Origin: Mesostigma viride
Taxonomy: Eukaryota; Streptophyta; Mesostigmatophyceae; Mesostigmatales; Mesostigmataceae
NCBI GenBank assembly: GCA_009746045.1
Contig: RPFO01001900.1
Location: 62,001 to 126,000, forward strand
DNA length: 64,000 nucleotides
Direction: 5' to 3'
The position numbers and the translations under genes were made by a program. Positions 28,772 to 39,316 of the stretch are shown in pieces; position 1 is the first letter of the stretch, and each line of letters begins with the position of its first letter. The notes beneath the pieces are model-generated. The model was given only the letters and a program-made list of their open reading frames with translations. It was not told the origin of the DNA and did no database searches.

Positions 28772-29275
28772 ATGACATGTGACGGGTCCTGTATCCGTCG
28801 CTCCGTCTGCGCTTCTTGTCGCCCTCGTTTCCGCCACGTGTCCAGAGTCCGAGAGAGAGGGGTCCCGGACTTCGCGCTCGCGTGCGATCGGGTCGGCGTC
28901 TCGCCTCTGGACGGCGCCGATCTGATGCTCAAGTATCTCTGCCGCACGTGCTCGACGCCCGTCGACCTCGTGACGTATGTGACGCGAGCTCTCATAGCGA
29001 CCGCGTCCTTCGAGGACGGGTTCGAGGAGATTTTGAGGAGGTACCACTCCCGCGACAACTACAACGCCGTCACGGACGACATCTGCGCCGTGGCGTCCTT
29101 TTGGCGGTTCTGGGAGTCCCAAAGGCTCGCGACGCGAGCGACCGTCGCCGACCAATGCGCCGAAGCCGTCGTCGCCGCTAGGACAGCGAGGCCCGTCACA
29201 TCGCTGGCCCGTCTCTGCGTCCCGCGCTTGTCGACCGCCGATCTGGCGGCCGCGCGAATGTACGGCTTGGCGTGA
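28772..29275 (+). CDS. Cys-rich hypothetical protein
   Basis: Start taken at ATG 28772 (MTCDGSCIRRSVCASCRPRF); 167 residues. An upstream in-frame ATG at 28700 would add 24 residues that overlap the divergent promoter. Paired cysteines (CDGSC, CASC, and CRTC near residue 60) suggest a zinc-binding N-terminal module; the rest is helical. Its 3' end overlaps the convergent gene at 29196..29732 by ~80 bp. Confidence 0.5.
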   Translation: MTCDGSCIRRSVCASCRPRFRHVSRVRERGVPDFALACDRVGVSPLDGADLMLKYLCRTCSTPVDLVTYVTRALIATASFEDGFEEILRRYHSRDNYNAVTDDICAVASFWRFWESQRLATRATVADQCAEAVVAARTARPVTSLARLCVPRLSTADLAAARMYGLA

Positions 29276-29732
29276 CCTCGGCGTCGTACGCGTCCGTCTC
29301 CTCGTGCAGTTTTCGGCGTAACAGAGATCGCATGTGAGCGACGAACGGCGGCGTTGTGTACGCAGCGCTGCCGTACGGACTCCACAGGTCTTCCATGATG
29401 TCGAACGTCTCCACGTCGAACCCCGCGCAACACGCGCGGACGGACCGGATGGTACTTGGATCGACCTCCTCCCCGTCGCGGCGGAACAGGAACAGGTACT
29501 TGCGGTACCGCGGGAACCTGCACGCGTCTTTCAACAGTTGTCCGAGTCCGGTCGTCCATTCCCGCGCCTCACGGACGTCCACGAGCGCGGAGACAGGGTC
29601 GTGCACGACCGCCGACCCGAACGTGGCGTCAGTTGATCCTATGACGCACAGGATCCGGCGGGAAATGTCGGGCTCGGACGAGAGACACGCGGCAAGAACG
29701 TCCAGTTCCCACTGTTGGATCGTCTCGGCCAT
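29196..29732 (-). CDS. Hypothetical 178-aa protein
   Basis: Start at ATG 29732 (MAETIQQWELDVLAACLSSEPD), 24 bp from the divergent ATG at 29757. It has a globular alpha/beta composition (RRILCVIGSTDATFGSAVVHDPVSALVDVREAREW; FRRDGEEVDPSTIRSVRACC) and no membrane segment. The C-terminal ~25 residues run into the convergent gene and may be a frameshift artefact. No family recognised. Confidence 0.5.
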   Translation of the reverse strand: MAETIQQWELDVLAACLSSEPDISRRILCVIGSTDATFGSAVVHDPVSALVDVREAREWTTGLGQLLKDACRFPRYRKYLFLFRRDGEEVDPSTIRSVRACCAGFDVETFDIMEDLWSPYGSAAYTTPPFVAHMRSLLRRKLHEETDAYDAEVTPSRTFARPPDRRSTSAGRRDGPAM

Positions 29733-29756
29733 TTTATCGCTTCCTAATGATACAAT

Positions 29757-29996
29757 ATGTCTCGCTTCGGTGTCGTGCTCGTGGAAGCGCTCGTGGTGTC
29801 GGCGGCGATGACGGGAGTCATGGCCCTCGCGCGACATCTTCACAAGAAACACGACGAGGAGTCCGCGGCCAAGGAGAACGGCGTCTTCCTGCAAGTGGCG
29901 GTTTCTGCGGCCCTGCTCCACGTCTTGTTCGAGGCCATGGGGTGGAACCGCAAGTTTTGCGTGCGAATGGGCGCGACCGGGCGATTATCGCCGTAA
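29757..29996 (+). CDS. Small membrane protein (79 aa)
   Basis: ATG 29757 follows TGATACAAT. 79 residues with an N-terminal hydrophobic segment (VVLVEALVVSAAMTGVMALA), a His/Lys-rich loop and a second hydrophobic stretch (FLQVAVSAALLHVLFEAMGW). It is the first of three small co-directional genes (29757-30748). Confidence 0.6.
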   Translation: MSRFGVVLVEALVVSAAMTGVMALARHLHKKHDEESAAKENGVFLQVAVSAALLHVLFEAMGWNRKFCVRMGATGRLSP

Positions 29997-30012
29997 GGGA
30001 GTATAAGGATCG

Positions 30013-30317
30013 ATGATTCTACCGCACCTATCCTTCGCGGTCCTGCTCGTGCTGTCCATCTGGGTCGCGTCGACCGCGATCGATTCCGACCGGCCCGACG
30101 TGCTTCTAGAAGGAACGTTGTGCGACGGGACTCGCGTCGTACTGCGTTCCGACAAACCTCATAGGTACGTTCCACTGGAAGATGACGTCATCCAGAACGA
30201 CACGACGACCCGACTCGGATGTGTCGTCCTCTTCCTACTCGTCGTCCTCCTGGCCGTCGGATGGCGGATGTGGTTCCGCCCTCCTCGCAATAAAAGCGTG
30301 CAGAACTGGATGGCCTG

Positions 30318-30318
<1 letters not shown>
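30013..30318 (+). CDS. Membrane protein (101 aa)
   Basis: ATG 30013 follows GAGTATAAGG. Two clear membrane segments flank a hydrophilic loop: LSFAVLLVLSIWVASTAI at the N-terminus and LGCVVLFLLVVLLAVGWRMWF near the C-terminus. It starts 16 bp behind the previous gene. Likely virion or membrane component; no family recognised. Confidence 0.65.

Positions 30319-30356
<38 letters not shown>
30319..30356. repeat. CT-dinucleotide tract upstream of ATG 30365
   Basis: An uninterrupted run of CT units fills most of the gap between the previous stop and ATG 30365. A similar tract precedes ATG 42041. Confidence 0.9.
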
Positions 30357-30358
<2 letters not shown>

Positions 30359-30364
30359 TCGAGG

Positions 30365-30748
30365 ATGAACGGCGTGCCCCAATACATCTACCAAAAAGAG
30401 ATCGAGCTGGCGATCGCCCGTCGCAAGAAACAGCGACGTCTCACGAGGATCGCGCAACTCCACGCGCTCGACGACCAACGGGTCTCGGCGTGCGTGTTCT
30501 GCCGCCGCGAAGGGCTAAAGGAAGGGTGGAAGTTCCACGGGGCGTGGCAAGAAACCATCCCGCTCGACGAATCGCCCGCCCCTTGGCTCCTCGTATGTGG
30601 ACCGTGCTACGACAAACGGTACGGCGTGGGCCGCGATGAATCGGACATGTTGAAGAACATGAAGGCCGCGCCGAACAAGAGGCTGCTATACCACCTCACC
30701 ATACACAACGACGCCGTGTTCGTCATGAATTACATAAGTGCCATTTGA
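30365..30748 (+). CDS. Zinc-binding hypothetical protein (127 aa)
   Basis: ATG 30365 chosen because the upstream in-frame extension only reads the CT tract and previous gene. 127 residues: basic N-terminal helix (RRKKQRRLTRIAQL), CVFCRREG at ~42-49 and CGPCYDKRYG at ~78-87, a two-CxxC zinc finger. The C-terminus is helical. Possibly a nucleic-acid-binding small protein. Family not recognised. Confidence 0.6.
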   Translation: MNGVPQYIYQKEIELAIARRKKQRRLTRIAQLHALDDQRVSACVFCRREGLKEGWKFHGAWQETIPLDESPAPWLLVCGPCYDKRYGVGRDESDMLKNMKAAPNKRLLYHLTIHNDAVFVMNYISAI

Positions 30749-30887
30749 GCCGCGAAAGAAGCCTTTATTATTTATGATGTAATAAATCATTCGTTTCCGC
30801 TTTCCATGCATGCGTGCGGTTTTCGTGTCCATACATAGACAATTTATTAGGCCGTTTCATTAGGCCGATTGTTGCGCGCGCGGGGCG

Positions 30888-31088
30888 TCAATCGCCACCG
30901 TGATTCGCGGCGTTGTATCGTCGCTCGAACTCGTCTAGGTGGAGCGGCGTAGGGTCGTTCCGCGGAACAGACGCCAAGAGTTCGCGCACTTCCGAAACAG
31001 GGAAGTAGGGCGACGAAAAGGCTTCTTGCGCTCTCCTGCGCCGATTCTCGCGGCACGATACGATGGGCGCCTTATCGGGGCAGTTCAT
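30888..31088 (-). CDS. Small hypothetical protein (66 aa)
   Basis: Short frame overlapping the upstream minus-strand gene by 17 bp. Its second half (FPVSEVRELLASVPRNDPTPLHLDEFERRYNA) looks natural, with a helical amphipathic pattern. No family recognised; low-to-moderate confidence. Confidence 0.4.
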   Translation of the reverse strand: MNCPDKAPIVSCRENRRRRAQEAFSSPYFPVSEVRELLASVPRNDPTPLHLDEFERRYNAANHGGD

Positions 31089-31437
31089 GGTCGAAGGGAG
31101 GAGGAGAGCTCGAGGAGGTGAGAGTGGGGAAGACCGGGTCGCTCGCGGCTTTTATGTCCTTCGTGATCGTGTCGTTTCTGCCGATCGTGTCGGTTCGATC
31201 GCGTTCGGCCGACAAGCGGTTGTAACCGTTTTGGATCGCGAACCTTCTGGCCTCCTTCACTCTCCGGACCATCACGTATCCACAGTGGCGACAGAGTCGG
31301 TTCATCCGCTCGCAGCAGTTGCCGCAGAGGTTCAGACAATCGGCGTGCTCGATGAGCTCGAGCTCCCCGATTCCCGGGCAGTCGTCGCCACCATGACGCC
31401 CGGGGGAGGGGTCGGGGTGGAAGCAGATTCTCTCCAT
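31072..31437 (-). CDS. Cys-rich small protein (121 aa)
   Basis: 121 residues. The middle carries CLNLCGNCCERMNRLCRHCGYVMV, a dense CxxC-type cluster likely to bind zinc. The N-terminus is His/Pro/Asp-rich and the C-terminus is Ser-rich low complexity. The downstream 66-aa gene overlaps its 3' end. Confidence 0.5.
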   Translation of the reverse strand: MERICFHPDPSPGRHGGDDCPGIGELELIEHADCLNLCGNCCERMNRLCRHCGYVMVRRVKEARRFAIQNGYNRLSAERDRTDTIGRNDTITKDIKAASDPVFPTLTSSSSPPPFDHELPR

Positions 31438-31514
31438 GTCTCACTCGGAGTGCGGTCGAGTGTCGGCTCCGCGTTTTATCATTCCCAATGTGTCGGATCG
31501 TGTCGTCCCAGTGA

Positions 31515-32111
31515 TCACAGATCGGACGGCGCGGTCCAGAACGCGTAGGCAAATGTCTTGGTCGACGCGTCCGCCTCCTTCACGACCGTGATCCCCCACG
31601 ATCCGCCGTCGAACACCGTGTGTTTCAACGTCCGGGTCGGGAACCGGTCCGCGAAACGGCCGGAACGGCTCTCGGGCTTGATCGCCTGGAGCCACTTCTT
31701 CGAGAAGTACCCGTCATCCAACGCCGTGACGACCTCCTTCTCCCTGGCTTCGGGCGTCGCGTCGGATTTCTCGGCGCGCGCCGCGTCCTCCGCCATGATG
31801 AAGCCGCCGTCGCTCTCCAACACGTACCATTTCGGCAGCTCCTCGTCCTTGAACTCGAACGCCAGCTGAAACGGACCACCGTTGAGTTTGGTCAACACCT
31901 TGGCGGCCTCCTCTTTCGGGATCGCGGGAATCTTGTCCTTCGTCACGCTCTCCCCGACGTACCATCTAGACCCGAGACAGATCTGCTCCTTCCACTTCGC
32001 CTCCTTGCACTCGCCGACCTCCGCCTCCCTCTCCTCCGCGACCTTGTACAGGTACCATCCGCCGGCTCCCAGTGCCACGCCGAGCGGGAGGAGCAGCAAC
32101 GCCGCGCTCAT
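31515..32111 (-). CDS. Membrane-anchored hypothetical protein (198 aa)
   Basis: ATG 32111 opens an N-terminal membrane anchor (LLLLPLGVALGAGGWYLYKV), then a hydrophilic ectodomain rich in Lys/Glu with Trp and Tyr pairs (WYVGESVTKD, KWYVLESDGGF), about 170 residues. Anchor plus ectodomain suggests a virion membrane or lumenal protein. No family recognised. Confidence 0.65.
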   Translation of the reverse strand: MSAALLLLPLGVALGAGGWYLYKVAEEREAEVGECKEAKWKEQICLGSRWYVGESVTKDKIPAIPKEEAAKVLTKLNGGPFQLAFEFKDEELPKWYVLESDGGFIMAEDAARAEKSDATPEAREKEVVTALDDGYFSKKWLQAIKPESRSGRFADRFPTRTLKHTVFDGGSWGITVVKEADASTKTFAYAFWTAPSDL

Positions 32112-32145
32112 CTTTCACCCTGTCACCGTGTCGCCACAAAATAAA

Positions 32146-32613
32146 TCAGGCGATCGAACCGAACGGCGTCGCGTACCCCTCCTTGACCATCTCGTGGTTG
32201 ACGTCGACCCCGTCCGCGTAGACGGTCGCGAGGACGCGGCCGAACGCGTCGAAACGGCCCATGCTCACGTCGATCAGTTTGGTGTTCGTGTCCAAGATCT
32301 TCTGCAAATCCGTCTGGGACAGGTCCACGTCTCCGAGTTGCAAGACGCAGTTCGTCACCTTACGGATGAGCGCGTTGCGGGAGATCTTCGCTCGATATCG
32401 GATCTCGTCCCTGTCCAGATCGTGCACGCGAGGATTGATCTCGGGCGCGTTGATCCCGGCCAGGCGCAACGTCAACTTCTGAGGCTGCGAGGACCAGGGG
32501 AACATCGTCACGACGCGCGCCGTGTCGCCGTCGTAGCAACTGACGACCTTGCACTGCAGCCGGAGCCCCTGCAACGTGAAGCTGTGGACGTCGCTGTCCT
32601 TGATGGTTTCCAT
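32146..32613 (-). CDS. Staphylococcal-nuclease-like (SNase/TNase) protein
   Basis: Start placed at ATG 32613 (METIKDSDVHSFTLQG), which leaves 4 bp to the stop of the upstream gene at 32618; an in-frame ATG at 32694 would instead overlap that gene. Motifs fit the SNase OB-fold: KVVSCYDGDTARVV (metal-binding Asp), LRLAGINAPEI (catalytic Arg region), and FGRVLATVYADGVDVNHEMVKEGYA at the end. About 155 residues, the size of a single-domain TNase. Known role of the family: calcium-dependent cleavage of DNA/RNA to 3'-phosphates. Catalytic competence not provable by eye. Confidence 0.75.
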   Translation of the reverse strand: METIKDSDVHSFTLQGLRLQCKVVSCYDGDTARVVTMFPWSSQPQKLTLRLAGINAPEINPRVHDLDRDEIRYRAKISRNALIRKVTNCVLQLGDVDLSQTDLQKILDTNTKLIDVSMGRFDAFGRVLATVYADGVDVNHEMVKEGYATPFGSIA

Positions 32614-32617
32614 GGTA

Positions 32618-32965
32618 CTAACGGACGCGACGTTTATTTCGCCTCCGGAGACGACCCTGGCTCGTTCCGTGGACGGGGTCTTCGTCGTCGTCATTTGTCG
32701 ACGTCGACGTCCCCGTCGTCGTCGTGGATGTCGTCGCCGTCGCGACGTCCTTCGTCGCGGGAGGAGGAGGAGGAGGGCGGGGAAGGTCGTACGTGCGTCG
32801 GTCCACGTAGACTACCGTCGGCACGTATCGCACGATGCGCACCTTGGGCTTGGCCGGGGCAGCCATGCGTCGGAGGTGCGTCACGCACATGTGAGAGCCT
32901 TTGGAATTCCGTTTGCACCGTGTCCCGGCCTTGGTCCGGGCGCAACACCGCACACGAGCCGACAT
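32618..32965 (-). CDS. Small protein with Cys/His knuckle
   Basis: 115 residues beginning MSARVRCCARTKAGTRCKRNSKGSHMCVTHL, a CxxxTKxGxxC...C..H knuckle similar to that in the 11980 gene. A Pro-rich and Thr/Ser-rich low-complexity tail follows. It diverges from the fibre gene at 33024 across a T10 tract and a TATAAT-like element. Confidence 0.6.
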   Translation of the reverse strand: MSARVRCCARTKAGTRCKRNSKGSHMCVTHLRRMAAPAKPKVRIVRYVPTVVYVDRRTYDLPRPPPPPPATKDVATATTSTTTTGTSTSTNDDDEDPVHGTSQGRLRRRNKRRVR

Positions 32966-33023
32966 CCGTTACGTACGTGTGCGTTTTTTTTTCTCCTGAT
33001 AGGGTATAATACACTCACTAGAA
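32966..33023. promoter_or_regulatory. Divergent promoter region, T10 tract and GGGTATAATACACTC
   Basis: A T-tract (~32986-32995) and, ~15 bp downstream, GGGTATAATACACTC lie immediately before ATG 33024. Arrangement matches other starts in the window. Confidence 0.5.
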
Positions 33024-35734
33024 ATGGCCACCTCTCTCGACCAATTGTCCGTCGTGCGTTACGGAAAATTGTACACCACGGCTCTCATGGGCGATTTGGA
33101 CGCCCAGGCGAGCGTCAAGGACCTGATCGTGAAGGCCCAGGACAGCATCATCATCAAGCCGAATCTCGGTCTCGGCGCAGACGCCGTGAAGAAGTTTCAG
33201 ATCATCGGCACGGCCAGCGTCGAGGGCGCCATGCAGGTCGACAACGTCGTGATCGACGACAACACCGTCAGCACGTCGACCGGGTCGCTGTCCCTTTCGT
33301 CCAATGCCGGGTCGGTGCGTGTCGCGGACGTGATGGTGACCGCCGCGGCTCTGACCCCCTCTTCCGACGTCGACCTGTCCATCGTCGGCGGTGCGACCAA
33401 GTCCGTCCTCGTGGAGGGCGTCAAGTTCACCGACAACGCGGTCACCACCTCCAGCGGCACCCTGGCGATCAGCTCTGCCGGGTCGTCCACGGCCGCGCTC
33501 AAGCTGGGCGGCGTCACCGTCACCGACGCCTCCGTGTCCTCCTCCACCGCCAACGGAAACCTGACCATGGCCTCCAACGGCGCCGGCGCCGTCCTGATGG
33601 ACAACGTCCGTGTGAAGGCGTCCGGCATCAGCAACAACGTGGCCAACGCGGATCTCTCGATCACGTCCAACGGCACCGGGTCGGTCGCGATCGACAGCGT
33701 GAAGGTGAAGACCGCGAACATCACCACCAGCAGCGGGACTCTGTCCTTGACCTCGGCGGGGGCGGCGGCCAACCGGGTGGACGTGGGCGGTCTCACAGTG
33801 ACGAACGCGAGCATTAGCGCGGCGTCGGCGAGCACCGTGACGGTGGCGAAGGACCTGACCCTGACCAGCACGGCGGGGGCAGCGGCAAGGTGACCACCTC
33901 GGCGGGCAATCTGGAGCTGACCAGCGCGAGCGGCACGGTGGCGGTCACGGGGGCTCTGACGGGCTCTAGTACGATCACCAGCACCGGCAACATGGTCGTG
34001 GGAGGGGACCTGAAGGTGGCGGGCGTGCTCGAGAGCACGAACGCCAGCGGAAACCTCGAGGTCATGGACAAGACCGTGAAGCTGAGCTACCAGCCCGGCT
34101 CTGCCACGATCATGGACTTCCCGTTCACCAGCAGCGCCAACGCCGTGGCCGCGTACAACATCAACGTCAGCACATTCGCCGGTGCGTCTGTCAGCGGAGG
34201 GGCCTTGAACATCAGCACCACCAACTCGTCCCGTGCTTTCTTCTACTACCCTTCAGCGTATACCAACATTCCAAAGACCGTCGTCGACTGGGCCACGGAA
34301 AATGTCAACGTGGAATTCCCGATGACCCTTACCGCCGGCCTGGCCACCAGCACCGGCGGCAGGTATCAGTTCTTCGGTATCGAGAGTTTCAGCGACGCGG
34401 CCAACCAGGTTCAGTCGGCGATGCGTCTGTCCGCCGTGAGCGGCGCACTGCGTCTCGACAGGATTTCCGCTGGCGTCTCGCAGCCCGTGGTTACCTCGGA
34501 CAACGTCAACTTTTTGAACGCCGCTGGCACCTACCTGGTCAAAGTGGCTCTGTCCTACTCTGGCGGGGTTTGCACGGCCGCGTTCACCTACTCCAAGGAT
34601 GGAGGGGCCACTGTGCCCATCACGTTCGGCGGCAGCCCCACGACCGTCGTGACCAACTCTTTCGCCAGCAACCTGTCTAGCACGCTCGGCATCGGCAGCT
34701 ATAGCGAGACGGCTAACCAGAACTGGTCGGTCGACTACTTCAAGGTGACCAAGGGCGTGGCCTCGACGAACGCGGCCTCTGACAGCGCCGGTCTGTACGT
34801 GGACGGCAGCTCGTCCTACTCGAGCCGCGCCCTCACATGGCACATGGGCGCCGGCGAGACCTCCCAGGACAAGGGAGACCACACTGGATCCTACTGGCAC
34901 TTTGAGGGCGGGCAGCTCTTGCTATCTCGCACCATCGCCGCCTCCGACCGCGAGGCGCCCGCCACCAACGTCAACCTCGCCTCTCTTGCCAGTGGCAGCG
35001 ACGCGCTCCGGTGGGAGTTTTCCTCGGGCAAGGCCAGCACCGTCGGCAGCGCCACCTTCAGTGGCACCGGCACCGTCGCCGCCGGCGTGCTCAAGGAGTC
35101 CGGCTCCCAGTTCGACACCGTGTCCCCCAACATCACCGGCACCTTCTCCCTGATCGTCAAGGTCCTCCCCCAGTTCGACCTGTCCACACTGACCCTCTTG
35201 ACCGACCTGATCGGGTACGGCTGGCTGCAGGTTCAGGTCTCGAGCGGGGGCTTCCTGACCTTCTCGGACGGCCTCAACGCCGCCATCGTCATGTCCACCC
35301 CCGTGCACGCCGAGCCGTTCACTCTGTGCATCACCATGAGCGGGGCGGAGGTCAAGTTCTATCTGGACGGCGTCCTCGTGGCCTCCTCGACCAACGGCTC
35401 GCTGGGATCCAACCCGCAGCTGGTGTTGAACGGTGCCGTCGTCGGCGACGTGTGGTACGATGACGTCCGCTTCGTCTCCGGCCAGGCGCTCGTCAACGCC
35501 AACACCATGCTGTACGGTTGGAAGGAGATGTATGCCGCCGACCAGACCGTCACGTACGGGTTCCGCATCGCCAACAACGAGGGGCTGCAACTCGTCAAGG
35601 TGCGCGGGTCGGGCGGCAGCAACGGGTGGGTCGGGATCAACCCCGCCCCGAACACCGTGACCTCCGGCAACAGCATGGGCGCCATCGGGGCCGCAACCGC
35701 CGCCGTCATCACCGAGAGCCAGATGTCGTATTAG
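33024..35734 (+). CDS. Fibre/adhesin-like protein 1 with beta-repeat shaft and LamG-like C-terminal domain, frameshifted
   Basis: Conserved head MATSLDQLSVVRYGKLY..., then beta-strand-rich repeats with the theme NAVSTSSGTLSLTSAAGxVxVxxVxVTD. The frame changes near 33885 (GGCGGGGGC run) and continues to 35734. After the repeats a ~500-residue region carries jelly-roll/LamG-like features: HMGAGETSQDKGDHTGSYWHFEGGQLLLSRTIA, FTLCITMSGAEVKFYLDGVLVASS, and the shared C-terminal block YGWKEMY..QTVTYGFRI.NNEGLQLVKV. The same head and tail occur in the next two genes, so they are a modular tandem family. Likely surface fibre or attachment protein (inference from architecture). Confidence 0.65.
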
Positions 35735-35794
35735 AGAATGACGGATAGAGCGGCACCATATATTTTCTGTACTTCAAGTATACGCGAATAAAAA

Positions 35795-38700
35795 ATGGCC
35801 ACGTCGCTGGACAAACTCAAAATTGCTCGTTTCGGAAAACTGCACGCGACCGATCTGATGGGCGATCTGAAACCGGATGCGAGCGTCAAGGACCTGGTCT
35901 TCAAGGCGCAGGACAGCATCCTAGTAAAGCCCAACAAGGGGATGGGCGCAGACGCGTTGAAAAAGTTCAAGGTCATCGGGACGGCGGACATCGACGGGGC
36001 GCTGCAGGTCGACAACGTCACGCTGGATGGCAACACGGTCAGCACGGTCTCCGGCAATCTCGCCCTGTCCTCCCACGCGGGGACTGTGCGGGTCTCGGAC
36101 GTGGTGATGACCGCCGCCGCCTTGGCTCCCTCCTCCGATGTCGATATTTCCATCACGGGAGGCGCGACCAAGTCGGTCCTCATGGAGGGCGTCAAGTTCA
36201 CCGACAACGCGGTCACCACCTCGAGCGGCACTTTGGCCATCAGCTCAGCGGGGTCCTCCGCGGCCGCCCTCAAGCTGGGCGGCGTCACTGTAACCGACGC
36301 ATCTCTGTCCGCCTCGAAAACAGATCTCAACATGAACTTGGTTTCGAACGGCACCGGCGCCGTCCTGGTGGACAACGTCCGAGTCAAGACGTCCGGCATC
36401 GGCAACAACGTGGCCGATGCGGATCTTTCCATCACCTCGAACGGCACCGGTTCGGTTACCGTGGATAGCGTGAAGGTGAAGACCGCGGGCATCACCACCA
36501 GCAGCGGGACTCTGTCCTTGACCTCGGCGGGGCGGCGGCCAACCGCGTGGATGTGGGCGGGATCTCCGTGACCAATGCCACGATGAGCGCCGTGTCGTCG
36601 TCCACGGTGGCGGTGACCAAGGACCTGACCCTGACGAGCACGGCAGGCGGCAGCGGCAAAGTGACGACCAGTGCGGGCAATCTCGAGCTGACGAGCGCAA
36701 GCGGCACGGTGGCCGTCGCAGGAGCCCTAACGAGCTCCAACACGATCACCAGCGCCGGGAACGCGGTGGCGGGAGGGGATGTGAAGGTGGCGGGCGTTCT
36801 CGAGAGCACGAACGCGACCGGGAATCTCGAAATCGTGGACAAAACCGTGAAGTTGGGATACCAAAAGGGTTCGTACTCCGTCGTCGATGCCCCTTTCGAA
36901 ACCAAGCTTCTTAGTCCACCGAGGACCGAGAACGCGGCCTCAAGCGGCGTCGTGGTGTATCTTCAAGGAAACGCGGACATCGCTGGCGGCAAGCTCGTCA
37001 TCCCAACCACGCACTCGGCGAGCTGCGCGTTCACCGCGGTCAATGACGCGACCGCTCTGGCAAGCGGCGGAGTGCTCAACTGGAGCACGGACGACGTGAA
37101 TATCGAGTTCTCCGTCACGATCACGTCCGCGCTCACCAACTCGAGTATCAGCATGTGCCCGATCTTCTTCATGGAAAATTACACGTCTCCGACCAACCAG
37201 CTGTACGTCCGCATGTACGCCAAGGGGACTCTTGGCAAGCTCAGACTCGAGGGTTTGGGCCTTGACTCGGACGCGGTTGGCTTTTTGGACAGCGCGGGCA
37301 CGTATTTGATCAAGGTGTCTACCGCTTGGTCGGGCGGCGTTTGTCTGGGCACGATCACTTTCTCGAAGGACGGCGGCCCGACGATCCCTGTCAGGTTCTC
37401 GGGCAGTCCGACTGTGAACCTCACCAGCAGGCTTTCGAACTGTTACAAGTGGGGCGTGGTCGTTGGTTCGAGCGGCTATGCCCCGAACAACCAGTACACC
37501 GTCGACTATTTCAAGATGGTGAAGGGCACGTCGTCCACGAACCTGTCGTCGGACAACGCGGGGTTGTACGTGGACGGCAGCTCGTCGTACTCGAGTCGCG
37601 CGCTGACCTGGCACGCGGGCGCCGGCGAGACCTCGCAAGACAAGGGGGACAACACCGGCTCCTACTGGCACTTCGAGGGCGGGCAGCTCTTGCTGTCCCG
37701 CACCATCGCCGCCGCCGACCGCGAGGCGCCCGGAACCGAGATGAATCTCGCCGCTCTGGCGTCGGGGTCCGACGACGCGCGGTGGGAATTCAACACGAAC
37801 GCCGTGTCCGAGGTCGGGGGCAAGACCTTGACGCTCGTGTCCGGGGCCACCGTTTCCGGCGGCGTCCTGCGTTTGAACGACTCGGGGACGCAGAGTGCCA
37901 CGTGCGCCGCGTCCCTCCCCAACGGCACGTTCTCCATCATGGCGAAGGTGACCCCCGGGGCGGACCTGTCCTCGACGGCAGCCAATGACATGGTCTTGGC
38001 GTCGTACGGAGGGGCGGGCTCCGGCTCCAACACCGCGTGGCTGGGAAGGTGGTTCGACGACCCCAACAATCTGACGAGCGTGGCCAACACGGGGACGGGC
38101 ACGAGCGGGTCGTTCGTCGGCGTGACCGCCGTCAGTGGCGCAGTGACGTGTCCCGCACAGAGCTCGAACACCCGTTACGTCCAAATGACCGATCTCAACA
38201 CGACCGGAGCCACCGCCAACGATGGGTACGGAGAGTGGACGGTGGAAGCTCGAGTGAAGACGAGTTTGATCGGGAACACTGGTTCTTTTAACGTCTTCTG
38301 GATCGGAGACGATTATGCCGGTTCCGGCAACGGTGCGCGAATCAGCATCCATTGCTCCAATACCGTTCTGTACCTCGGCACCGAGGACAGTGGTGGGCTG
38401 GGAGATCGTCTTCTCCGTGTCCCGTTCGCGTATCTCGAAGCTCTCACGAGCGCCGGTAACACTCCTACCAACGGTGCCTATCACAAGTACCGCCTTCTAC
38501 GGAAGTCGTACACCGCCGGGACGCAAACCTCCGACCCGCGCGACCTCTTCAGTCTCTGGTATGACGACGTCGAGGTAAGCTTGCAGGTCGGTGTGAACAA
38601 CGTGACCCTTACAAACCTGATTATGAGAAACACCGTGATCAAGGCGGCCGACGCGTACCTCCGGATCGGGGGTACCACTCGCCAGCCGTCTGGGCAGGAG

Positions 38701-39273
38701 GTCACTGTGGATTACGTCAGCTTCCGTAACGCCGCGGTCGCGGCATCCGCGCTCACGCGCGTGACGGTGACCAATGGCGGATGCTTGACCCTCACGGACG
38801 GAACCGCCTCTGTCCAGACGTCGCAGGTCGTGGGGGAGACCCCGTTCTCCATGGCCATCGTGCGTGACGGCAGCCTTTCGTCGACACGTCTGTACGTGGA
38901 CGGCGTGCTGTCGGCCACGATCGCTTCGTCGGTGGACGTGGGTGCTCTGCCCACACTGACTCTGGGTCCCGGCAAGGCGCAGTCCGGCTACTCGTTGTGG
39001 TTCGACGACGTGCGTGTCAAGAACGCGGCGATCACGGACGCGAATACCCAGCTGTACGGATGGAAGGAGATGTACGCCGCCAGTCAGACCGTCACCTACG
39101 GTTTCCGCATCTCCAACAACGAGGGGCTGCAACTCGTCAAGGTGTGCGGGTCGGGTGGCGGCGGGTGGGTCGGGCTCAACCCCGCCCCGAACACCGTGAC
39201 CTGGGGGAACAGCATGGGCGCCGTCGGGTCCGCCCCCGCCTCCGTCCTCGTCGAGAGCCAAATGTCCTTCTGA
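35795..39273 (+). CDS. Fibre/adhesin-like protein 2, frameshifted
   Basis: Paralogue of the preceding gene: head MATSLDKLKIARFGKLHATDLMGDLKPDASVKDL, beta repeats, then the frame changes near 36530 (GGCGGGGCGG). The 908-residue second part holds two LamG-like stretches (ALTWHAGAGETSQDKGDNTGSYWHFEGGQLLLSRTIA and DGVLSATIASSVDVGALPTLTLGPGKAQSGYSLWFDDV), a Cys-poor middle, and the C-terminal YGWKEMYA..QTVTYGFRISNNEGLQLVKV block. A TATAT plus GTATACG stretch precedes the ATG. Longest of the three genes. Attachment function inferred. Confidence 0.65.
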
Positions 39274-39316
39274 AAGTAAAAATTATCTAAGCGAAATGTA
39301 TACCACATAGTCGATC

